From Micavibrio sp. UBA2137 (GTDB taxonomy: Bacteria; Pseudomonadota; Alphaproteobacteria; Micavibrionales; Micavibrionaceae), in NCBI GenBank assembly GCA_002328415.1, contig DCXL01000002.1, forward strand, positions 31,963-95,962: 64,000 nucleotides of DNA. Reading direction: 5' to 3'. Below, one piece after another: positions 44,108 to 51,341 of the stretch. The notes under the pieces are model-generated. The model worked only from the letters and a program-made list of their open reading frames with translations, did no database searches and was not told the DNA's origin. Position 1 is the first letter of the stretch. Each line of letters starts with the position of its first letter. Position numbers and translations under genes: made by a program.

Positions 44108-44854
44108 TTAATAATTAGAGAAATCAGCGCTTGCCGCAGCTGTGGCTGGATCATCATCACGAACGAGTGCTGCACGACGTTGTGCATAAACACTGCGTAA
44201 TGTTGCATAGTAATCGATTGAATTGGCACGCAAATCGTCAATTGTTTCCAAAAGCTCTTCACGTGTATCAATAACAGAGACAAGTGATTTCGCGTAATAC
44301 CAGGATTCATTTTCTGTATCAAACAACCACAGGCGCACAGGATCTACGTAGACATCCAAGGAACGTCCCGCAAGGTCACGTACAGAGCTCGGGCCCAATA
44401 CAGGTACCATCAAATAAGGTCCATGACCGACGCCCCATGTGGCAAGCGTTTGGCCAAAATCCTCATCATCCGCAGTAATCCCTTCAGCACCCGCAACGTC
44501 AAACAAGCCACCAGCACCAACCATTGTATTAATAATGGCACGCAAGAGAACATTTCCTGCCCCATCAAGATCACCTTGCAGCAATTCATTCATCAAATCA
44601 GTCGGCGATTTTAGATTGCTTAGAAAATTTCCAATCCCTGTGCGTGCAGGAGACGGTACAATCATGCGGTATCCGCGTGCGGTGGGTTCAAGAATGCCTT
44701 TATCGACAACCTCGTTAAATTCGAAAATACCGCGGTTAACAGGTTCAAACGGGTCTGAAATATCGGCTGTCGATTGGGCTTGTGCACTTGAAATAAAAAC
44801 AAAACCAGCAAGTGCACATGATAGAAAAGATTTAAAAAATGTACGCGTTTTCAT
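44108..44854 (-). CDS. mlaA: MlaA/VacJ family outer membrane lipid asymmetry protein
   Basis: The 248-residue protein has the VacJ core: DPFEPVNRGIFEFNEVVDKG, FLSNLKSPTDLMNELLQGD, DFGQTLATWGVGHGPYLMVP, LGPSSVRDLAGRSLDVYVDP and the helical RANSIDYYATLRSVYAQRR. MlaA removes misplaced phospholipids from the outer leaflet. E. coli MlaA is a lipoprotein; here the N-terminus (MKTRTFFKSFLSCALAGFVF, then SSAQAQ) looks like an ordinary signal peptide, and the only Cys (residue 12) has a poor lipobox (FLSC). The mature protein may therefore not be lipidated. Confidence 0.92.
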   Translation of the reverse strand: MKTRTFFKSFLSCALAGFVFISSAQAQSTADISDPFEPVNRGIFEFNEVVDKGILEPTARGYRMIVPSPARTGIGNFLSNLKSPTDLMNELLQGDLDGAGNVLLRAIINTMVGAGGLFDVAGAEGITADDEDFGQTLATWGVGHGPYLMVPVLGPSSVRDLAGRSLDVYVDPVRLWLFDTENESWYYAKSLVSVIDTREELLETIDDLRANSIDYYATLRSVYAQRRAALVRDDDPATAAASADFSNY

Positions 44855-44942
44855 GATTATCCCTCTATGAAAATAAAAAATCGATTTTTACTTTATGGGG
44901 TAATCATTAACTTTTTCAATAGATTATTTAATAAAAAGAACG

Positions 44943-46040
44943 CTATCCATCTTCAAGTGACAAAATTGCACCACTTCCAAATAAAACAGTAATCAGAATC
45001 GGCGCCCACGCCGCAACCCCTATGCCAATTTGATGTGAGGCGCCTAGAGCTTGCAGAAAATTGGTTACAAAGAAAATCGTAAAGCCTGCGGCAACACCAA
45101 GAACAATTAGTAAGAACGTTGCCTGCGTGCGCGGAGGACGTAAACTGACGCAGGCGGCAATTAATACAAGTGCTGCATAAAGGAAGGGGCGTGCCAATAA
45201 TGTTTGATAGTAAACCTGTAAACGCGCAGGATCGAACCCTGTGGTCTTTAAAATTGCAATATGGCTAGGCATCTCCCAAAAAGAAAGCGTTTCAGGGTCG
45301 GCAAAAGTCTCGGAAATTTTAGACCCTGTCAGTCCTGTTTCTACACGCATTTTGACATTGCTTTGTGTTGGCTCGGATACACGTGACAAAGCTGCATTTG
45401 GGAAATCCCAAACCCCCTCCAACAACATGGCTTTTGGGGCATCAATACGCCATTTGAAGTTATCTTGATTATCGAAGAAAAGTGTTGTGACATCGCGCAA
45501 GCGCCACTCAGGAATATCAATGGCACGGGAATGCATGATGATATAACCATCTTGCGTTGGTTGGCGCAGCCATAGTCCATTATCCAAAAGCGCAATTTGC
45601 GGTTCGCTTTTACTCAAAAATTTGTTTTCAAGAACGTTAAATTTTTTAATAAGCACTGAACCAGCAGGATTTACAATTCCTGTAATCAAAACACCTAGCG
45701 CAAAAGACGTGCAAATCACAGGTCCTGCAAATTGCCAAATCGAATAGCCTGCACTTCTGAAAATAGTCGCCTCGTAACGGCGATTAAACTGCCAGAAAGT
45801 AAAAATTGAGCTAAACAAAATAATAAAAGGAGATATCACCTGAAACAGCTCTGGCAATTTGAGCGCGCTCATCTGAACAAGACGATAAAGAGGCACATCA
45901 TAACGCGCGGCACGGCGCAGTAATTCAATCATGTCAAAAAACATGATAAAGCCCATCAGAATGAGGCTCATCAAGATAAAGTTATTGAGAAAGCGCAAGA
46001 AGACATAGCGCCACAAAAGAGGCGAAAAACCAGAACTCAT
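44943..46040 (-). CDS. lptG: LPS export permease LptG
   Basis: The 365-residue YjgP/YjgQ-family permease has three N-terminal and three C-terminal membrane helices around a periplasmic jellyroll domain. With LptF and LptB it extracts lipopolysaccharide from the inner membrane. The ATG at 46040 (MSSGFSPLLWRYVFLRFLNN) overlaps the lptF stop as ATGA, a sign of coupled translation. An in-frame start 63 bases upstream would overlap lptF more and is unlikely. Confidence 0.92.
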   Translation of the reverse strand: MSSGFSPLLWRYVFLRFLNNFILMSLILMGFIMFFDMIELLRRAARYDVPLYRLVQMSALKLPELFQVISPFIILFSSIFTFWQFNRRYEATIFRSAGYSIWQFAGPVICTSFALGVLITGIVNPAGSVLIKKFNVLENKFLSKSEPQIALLDNGLWLRQPTQDGYIIMHSRAIDIPEWRLRDVTTLFFDNQDNFKWRIDAPKAMLLEGVWDFPNAALSRVSEPTQSNVKMRVETGLTGSKISETFADPETLSFWEMPSHIAILKTTGFDPARLQVYYQTLLARPFLYAALVLIAACVSLRPPRTQATFLLIVLGVAAGFTIFFVTNFLQALGASHQIGIGVAAWAPILITVLFGSGAILSLEDG

Positions 46041-47137
46041 AGTCGCCCACCTCTCTGTGCACTGACAAGAAGTATAATACAGACGATAAGCGGCGTGCCC
46101 CATAAACCGTAGGCCAAGTAGAGACCTAAATCACTTTTAGTGGCGGCATTCATGGCGGCAATGTAGAGCGCCTGTAAAATAATGAGTGTGACAGCGGCTC
46201 CCATGATCGCCATAAGCTTACCTTGGCGTTTATATGCGCCCAGTAACAGAAAACAAACAGCAACCAAACAATAAACAGGTGCTAGTAGCGGGCCCAATAT
46301 GCGTTTATGTGCCTCGATACGAAATTCACGCAATTTCTCTGCATCTGCGCGCACTTCGGCATCTGGACGTAACAATTCAAAGAAAGTCCGTTCATCAGGT
46401 TCGCGCCAACGCCGCGTGGGTGTTGTTTCATCCTCGGGCAGGGAAATTGTATAGCGCTCAAAATTGAGACGATTTAGTTTTTGCTCTTGCGTATTAAAAT
46501 CGTGACGCGCGCCATTAAAGACAACAATTTCCTGTCCACCTTGATTTTCCACCAGCACGCCGCGTTTGGCAAAAACAGTGCGCACAGGCGCCGTATCATC
46601 ACGTTCATCCTGAATGATCAACCCTTCAAATTCGCCCTCCCCTGTTTTGTTGCGAATATAAACAGTCAGCCCCTTTCCGATATTGTTAAAAACCCCCTCA
46701 CGAAAGAGGAGTGTTGAAAATTCGGCACGTACAATTTGTTTCATGAACTGCAATTTTGAGAGTGACACAGGTGCAAACCATGTTGACATCGCCATAAGGA
46801 AAACAGTGATAATCAGCGACACATAAATAACGGGCCTCGTGATTTGAAAAAAGGACTGTCCAGTTGCTTTGAGAACGGCTAGCTCACTATCAGTGTTCAG
46901 TTTGTTAAAAACAAATAACACGGCTGTTGCGAGTGAAAGGGGAATAATTACTTCGAAAAAACGCGGCAGGCTCAAAAATGTCAAAATCCAGAAGGATCGT
47001 GTTGAGGCGCCTGACTCCACAATCAGCTCAAGAAAACGCAATGATTGTGTCAGCATCGTAATCGCAATCAGGATGAAAGAGACAAAAAACGTCGCAATAA
47101 ATAAAGAGCGATAAATATAGCGATTGTAAATTTGCAT
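46037..47137 (-). CDS. lptF: LPS export permease LptF
   Basis: The 366-residue partner of LptG starts MQIYNRYIYRSLFIATFFVS, typical for LptF, with the conserved FLSLPRFFEVIIPLSLATAV and the NKLNTDSELAVLKATG coupling segment near residues 75-90. It is the first gene of the pair and is divergent from pepA, a common arrangement (lptFG next to pepA and holC) in proteobacteria. Confidence 0.93.
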   Translation of the reverse strand: MQIYNRYIYRSLFIATFFVSFILIAITMLTQSLRFLELIVESGASTRSFWILTFLSLPRFFEVIIPLSLATAVLFVFNKLNTDSELAVLKATGQSFFQITRPVIYVSLIITVFLMAMSTWFAPVSLSKLQFMKQIVRAEFSTLLFREGVFNNIGKGLTVYIRNKTGEGEFEGLIIQDERDDTAPVRTVFAKRGVLVENQGGQEIVVFNGARHDFNTQEQKLNRLNFERYTISLPEDETTPTRRWREPDERTFFELLRPDAEVRADAEKLREFRIEAHKRILGPLLAPVYCLVAVCFLLLGAYKRQGKLMAIMGAAVTLIILQALYIAAMNAATKSDLGLYLAYGLWGTPLIVCIILLVSAQRGGRL

Positions 47138-47287
47138 GGAGGCCCGTGTTTTCTTAACTCTTCATCACATTTTTGCGCTTGCACTTTGATGCTGGCACTT
47201 TAGGATGTTCACATTCAAGATACAAGATGCGAAACACCACTTCGCGCAAATGAACACACGTTTTAAAACCTTAAGGAAAAAACTTTT

Positions 47288-48838
47288 ATGGCTATTACCA
47301 AAGATAACACTCCCCTCACAAAACATGATTTGATTGCTGTATCGTTCACTGACACCGCTCCAAAATCAGGGGTCACGACGTTTCTGCCCGTTTTTTCAGA
47401 TAACACACTTTCTCCCGCCGCGCGCGAGATCGACAAGGCTGGGGACAGCTTCATTTCTTCTTACCTAAAAGCCCAAACAAAATTTAAAGGGAAAGCCTGT
47501 CAGACGCTTCTCATAACCTCGGGTTCTAAAAACTATGTCCTTATCGGCATGGGCGATGCGGAAAAATTGACACCACGCGACATTGAAAAATGCGGCGGAA
47601 CGGCATGGGGGATGGCCTCTAAAATTGCCAATGACACAATGGTGCTCGATATTTCGAACTGGGCAAAAGCAAAATCAAAACTGGAATCTGATGCGGTTGG
47701 TGCACATTTTGCAACAGGACTTCAATTAAGCGCCTACGACTTTCCTTACTTCAAAGGGAAATCCAAAGAAGATGCTTCACCTGTTCAAAAACTGAAGATT
47801 ATCACAAATAGCGCCAAAACATCTCAAAAGCGTTTTGCGGAAATGGAATGCGCAACACAGGGCCAATATTTTGCACGCGATCTTGTGAACACGCCTCCGA
47901 ACTTCCTTTTGCCTGAAACCTACGCCCACAAAATCAAAACACGTTTAAAGCCTTTGGGCATTAAAATTACTGTTTTGGATGAGAAGAAAATGGATAAATT
48001 GGGGATGGGTGCGCTTTTAGCCGTGGGACAAGGCTCATCAAACCCGCCACGACTTGTGGTTATGGAATGGGATGGTCGCACAGGTAAAAAAGCAAAATCA
48101 GACAAGCCACTTGCCTTCGTGGGTAAGGGCGTCACTTTTGATACAGGCGGTATTTCCATTAAACCTTCTGCAGGCATGGAAGACATGAAGCTTGATATGG
48201 GTGGCTCGGCCGCTGTTGTTGGCCTCATGGAAACGCTTGCCCGCCGCAAGGCAAATACACATGTTGTGGGCATTGTCGGCTTGGTTGAAAATATGCCCGA
48301 TGGCAACTCCTATCGTCCGGCTGATATTGTAACATCCATGTCGGGCAAGACAATCGAGGTACTGAACACAGATGCAGAAGGCCGTTTGGTTCTGGCAGAC
48401 GCACTGACTTATGTTCAGAAAAATTACGACCCTCAATTTATTGTCGATCTGGCAACATTAACAGGAGCCATGATGGTCGCCCTTGGTTTCGAATATTGTG
48501 GGTCCTTCGTAAATGACAACGATCTTTGGGATAAAATGGAAAAAGCAAGCGCCTCCTCAACCGAAAAGCTCTGGCGTATGCCACTCGATGAACAATGGCG
48601 CGACCAGATGAAAAGCGAGATTGCCGACATTCAAAATATGGGCAAGCAGGCCCGTTACGCAGGGGCTTGTACTGCTGCGGGCTTCCTTGAGAACTTCATT
48701 GACGAGGGACGTGCTTGGGCCCACATGGATATTGCTGGCACGGCCTGGATTAAGGCGCCTACACCAACTGCCCCTAAGGGTGGGACAGGTTTTGGCGTGC
48801 GCGTACTCAATGATTTTGTGAAGCAAAATTACGGGTAA
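47288..48838 (+). CDS. pepA: Leucyl aminopeptidase (M17)
   Basis: The 516-residue protein has an N-terminal macro-like domain and a C-terminal dizinc peptidase domain. Metal- and substrate-binding motifs are visible: FVGKGVTFDTGGISIKPS, MKLDMGGSAAV and the signature NTDAEGRLVLADAL, followed by DLATLTGAMMVALG. It removes N-terminal residues from peptides in the cytosol, and in E. coli also binds DNA at recombination sites. A good ribosome binding site (AAGGA) precedes the start. holC follows after eight bases. Confidence 0.96.
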   Translation: MAITKDNTPLTKHDLIAVSFTDTAPKSGVTTFLPVFSDNTLSPAAREIDKAGDSFISSYLKAQTKFKGKACQTLLITSGSKNYVLIGMGDAEKLTPRDIEKCGGTAWGMASKIANDTMVLDISNWAKAKSKLESDAVGAHFATGLQLSAYDFPYFKGKSKEDASPVQKLKIITNSAKTSQKRFAEMECATQGQYFARDLVNTPPNFLLPETYAHKIKTRLKPLGIKITVLDEKKMDKLGMGALLAVGQGSSNPPRLVVMEWDGRTGKKAKSDKPLAFVGKGVTFDTGGISIKPSAGMEDMKLDMGGSAAVVGLMETLARRKANTHVVGIVGLVENMPDGNSYRPADIVTSMSGKTIEVLNTDAEGRLVLADALTYVQKNYDPQFIVDLATLTGAMMVALGFEYCGSFVNDNDLWDKMEKASASSTEKLWRMPLDEQWRDQMKSEIADIQNMGKQARYAGACTAAGFLENFIDEGRAWAHMDIAGTAWIKAPTPTAPKGGTGFGVRVLNDFVKQNYG

Positions 48839-48846
48839 ATGCTAAA

Positions 48847-49305
48847 ATGACTGATATCCGTTTCTATCATCTGACACAAAAGGCACTTGATCAGGGCCTG
48901 CCAGATTTACTGGAAAAAGCGTTGCAATCTGGCAAACGTATTCTTTTGCGTATGGGTGATGAGTCTCAAGCCAAGGATATGAGCGAGCATTTGTGGAAAT
49001 GCCGCCGCAATGGGTTTTTTCCGCATGGTATTAAGGGTGATGGGAACGAGGAGATGCATCCTATCTGGATTACGACATCGGCCAATGACAACCCCAATCA
49101 AGCTACGACTTTGATTGTGACCGACTGTGCGCCACTTGAAGATGGTGAGGTTGAGCAATTCCAACTGGTCTGCGAGATTTTTGACGAGGCGGATGCAGCA
49201 TGTGTTTCAAAGGCCCGTACGCGTTGGAAATCCTATAAAGAGGCAGGCCATAATCTGACTTATTGGCAACAAACACCCAAGGGCGGCTGGGAGGCAAAAG
49301 CGTAA
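48847..49305 (+). CDS. holC: DNA polymerase III chi subunit
   Basis: The 152-residue protein starts MTDIRFYHLTQKALDQGLPD and has the chi pattern: KRILLRMGDESQAKDMSEHLW, then a PHG-containing loop, PIWITTSANDNPNQATTLIV and the C-terminal RTRWKSYKEAGHNLTYWQQ. Chi links the clamp loader (through psi where present) to single-stranded-binding protein. The pepA-holC pairing is widespread. The spacing suggests an operon with pepA. Confidence 0.92.
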   Translation: MTDIRFYHLTQKALDQGLPDLLEKALQSGKRILLRMGDESQAKDMSEHLWKCRRNGFFPHGIKGDGNEEMHPIWITTSANDNPNQATTLIVTDCAPLEDGEVEQFQLVCEIFDEADAACVSKARTRWKSYKEAGHNLTYWQQTPKGGWEAKA

Positions 49306-49359
49306 AGCACACAGCTTGCCTCTTTCCTATTGAAATATAACAAAATTCTTTTTTGTGTT

Positions 49360-49387
49360 TTGCCCAATTTCTGGTGTACACTATAGT
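49360..49387 (+). promoter_or_regulatory. Predicted sigma-70 promoter for the dotM cluster
   Basis: TTGCCC at 49360-49365 and TATAGT at 49382-49387 are separated by 16 bases, 74 bases before the dotM ATG. The dotM gene also has an AAGG site 9 to 16 bases ahead of its start. This would make dotM-X-dotL a separate transcript from pepA-holC. Confidence 0.5.
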
Positions 49388-49460
49388 AGCGCAAATCAAT
49401 TGTGTATGTGGCCTTTTCGAAGCGCCATTTCAAGACGATAATTTTTAAGGTTTAAAGACG

Positions 49461-50660
49461 ATGTCAGACGTAAAAGGTAGTGATAACGCGGCAGGTTATT
49501 TCATTCTGTTTGTCATCTTTGCCATTCTCTTTTCCATTGCCTGGTATTTCTTTCAATATGATGTGCGCTCGCTTGTGCGCTGGATACGCTATGGTGAAAT
49601 GTGGGTTGTGTCATGGTTTGTTAGTGATGATTACAGCGTGCCGTGGGGTAGCGGGCGTTTGCTTTTTGATCAGTGGCTTGATGTCACGCCCCAACTTGAA
49701 AAAGGCGATATGACAGGCACAGTTGCAGGACAAATCGCAACAGTTGCACTTCACCCAATGAAATACATTATTGCAGGCTTGCTTATTCTCATGGGGTTTT
49801 GGTCAATGTTTAAGGGCCCGCGCTCTCACTACAGGCGCACGCACAATCTAGATTCTTTGATTGGATACCAGAAGACGCCGTTCCCCTATATTGCGCCTTT
49901 TGCTAAATTTGATCCCTCATCTATTCCACCACGTCCACCAGGAAGCCCTGTACCAGCAGAATTGCCGATATTTGCAGAGGCGCTTGGGCCCGAGGAATGG
50001 CTCGCCTATTGCGGCATTCCTGTACCAGATGGCAAGGTTGACGCGGCGGCGGCCAACCGTGCCTTTCAAAAACAACTTGGGCGTCCATGGCGTGGTTACG
50101 CTCATTTGCCAGATTACAAACAGATATTGCTGGCCGCCTTTTGTCTGAAAGCGGCGCGAAAACGTGCCGAATCTGATGAGCTGTTAGGACTGATTGCCGA
50201 ATGCTGGTCTGAAAAAGACGGGCTTAAAATCAAACGCTCACTAATTAAACGCGCACGTTCTGTTCTTAAAAACAGAGATCTTAGCGGAAAAACTTTGTCC
50301 ATTTGCAACCAACATGCCTATGAGACCACAGCATTAATGCGTGGACTTTTAACTGCACGTGAAGAAGGCGGCGTTCTCTCGCCATCGCAATTTGTATGGC
50401 TGCGTGCCCATGACAGACAGCTTTGGTATCCTATGAACAATCTTGGGCGCCAGACTTTTCACATGGAAGCTATGGGGGCGACTTCTCACTTCCGCCATGA
50501 AAAGTTAACCAACCGCCCTATCCTACGCCCCCGCACAGAAGATGCCGTTAAATCCATTGTTGCATATATGGATTCATCACGTGCACGCCCCATTCCGCAA
50601 ATGGATTATTCAGGTTCGAAAAAATCGCGCGGTATTAAAAAATTAAAAACAGCAAGCTAA
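49461..50660 (+). CDS. dotM: DotM/IcmP-like type IVB secretion coupling protein
   Basis: The 399-residue protein has two N-terminal membrane helices (about 11-31 and 101-117) and a cytosolic domain. The C-terminal half resembles Legionella IcmP/DotM: GRPWRGYAHLPDYKQILLAA, a HAYETTALMRGLLTA helix, GVLSPSQFVWLRAHDRQLWY and MNNLGRQTFHMEAMGATSHF. DotM pairs with the ATPase DotL in the type IV coupling complex that recruits substrates in Dot/Icm systems; IncI plasmids encode the relative TrbA. Here the order is dotM, an unknown gene, dotL, and no other Dot/Icm genes lie within the window. Confidence 0.85.
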   Translation: MSDVKGSDNAAGYFILFVIFAILFSIAWYFFQYDVRSLVRWIRYGEMWVVSWFVSDDYSVPWGSGRLLFDQWLDVTPQLEKGDMTGTVAGQIATVALHPMKYIIAGLLILMGFWSMFKGPRSHYRRTHNLDSLIGYQKTPFPYIAPFAKFDPSSIPPRPPGSPVPAELPIFAEALGPEEWLAYCGIPVPDGKVDAAAANRAFQKQLGRPWRGYAHLPDYKQILLAAFCLKAARKRAESDELLGLIAECWSEKDGLKIKRSLIKRARSVLKNRDLSGKTLSICNQHAYETTALMRGLLTAREEGGVLSPSQFVWLRAHDRQLWYPMNNLGRQTFHMEAMGATSHFRHEKLTNRPILRPRTEDAVKSIVAYMDSSRARPIPQMDYSGSKKSRGIKKLKTAS

Positions 50661-50687
50661 AACAATACGGAACGAAGTGTAATATTT

Positions 50688-51311
50688 ATGAAAAAGAATA
50701 AAAAAGAAACAGAAATAGATTTTGAACCCAAGGCTAAAGTTGTTGATGGTGTTCTTATTCTCTCTCTTCCCGATGCAGATTCACCTGTTGTCTGGCGCAT
50801 GGAGTTGGGTAAGACAAAGGCCTCTGCCATTGAGGTGCGCGCTGAAAATGATAATGGGGAAACGGTGCATGCGCTTATTGTGAAGACGCCCCAATCTGAT
50901 GTTTATAAAATTGGAACATACACAGATAAAACCAATGCGACACGCGCCCTTCTGGCATTAACCGAAGCGATGAACAATGCGCAAGGACAATTAAGACCCG
51001 CATTACCTGCTGTGATTTCAAATGGGCAGGGACGTCATGTGTCACAAAAGCGCGGTGTATTGGGCTGGATCTTTCAAACACTGAAATGGGTTTTTGCGCT
51101 TGTGTGCCTCCTCTCCTTCCTCTATCTGGCCAGCATCATTGGGCCTGTTGTTGTCAAAGGAATCTCTCAGAATTTGCAACAAGGTATGCCAACATCTGAA
51201 ATAAAAACAACGACACAATCAACACAAGAAGCGCCAGCCGCAAGTACACCAGCGCCAAAGATTAAGTCTGGTGCGCCCGTCTCGGCTGATGATTTTTTAA
51301 ATAGTCGATAA
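50688..51311 (+). CDS. Unknown membrane protein between dotM and dotL (207 aa)
   Basis: The product has a Lys/Glu-rich start, a soluble domain of predicted beta-strands (about residues 15-100, with KVVDGVLILSLPDADSPVVW and TYTDKTNATRALLALTEAM), a single membrane helix (about 131-155) and a Thr/Ala/Pro-rich tail ending in SADDFLNSR. It has no recognisable family. It lies 27 bases after dotM and 30 before dotL, all on one strand, so it is likely made together with them and could be a further part of the coupling complex. In IncI plasmids a Dsb-like protein (TrbB) sits between the homologues, but this protein has no CxxC. Confidence 0.75.
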   Translation: MKKNKKETEIDFEPKAKVVDGVLILSLPDADSPVVWRMELGKTKASAIEVRAENDNGETVHALIVKTPQSDVYKIGTYTDKTNATRALLALTEAMNNAQGQLRPALPAVISNGQGRHVSQKRGVLGWIFQTLKWVFALVCLLSFLYLASIIGPVVVKGISQNLQQGMPTSEIKTTTQSTQEAPAASTPAPKIKSGAPVSADDFLNSR

Positions 51312-51341
51312 GACATAAAGTAAGGATAGTAAAAGCAAGAC

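Noticed and set aside
50688..51311. The middle gene as TrbB-like thiol-disulfide protein
   Set aside because: No CxxC motif, no signal peptide and no thioredoxin-like pattern is present.
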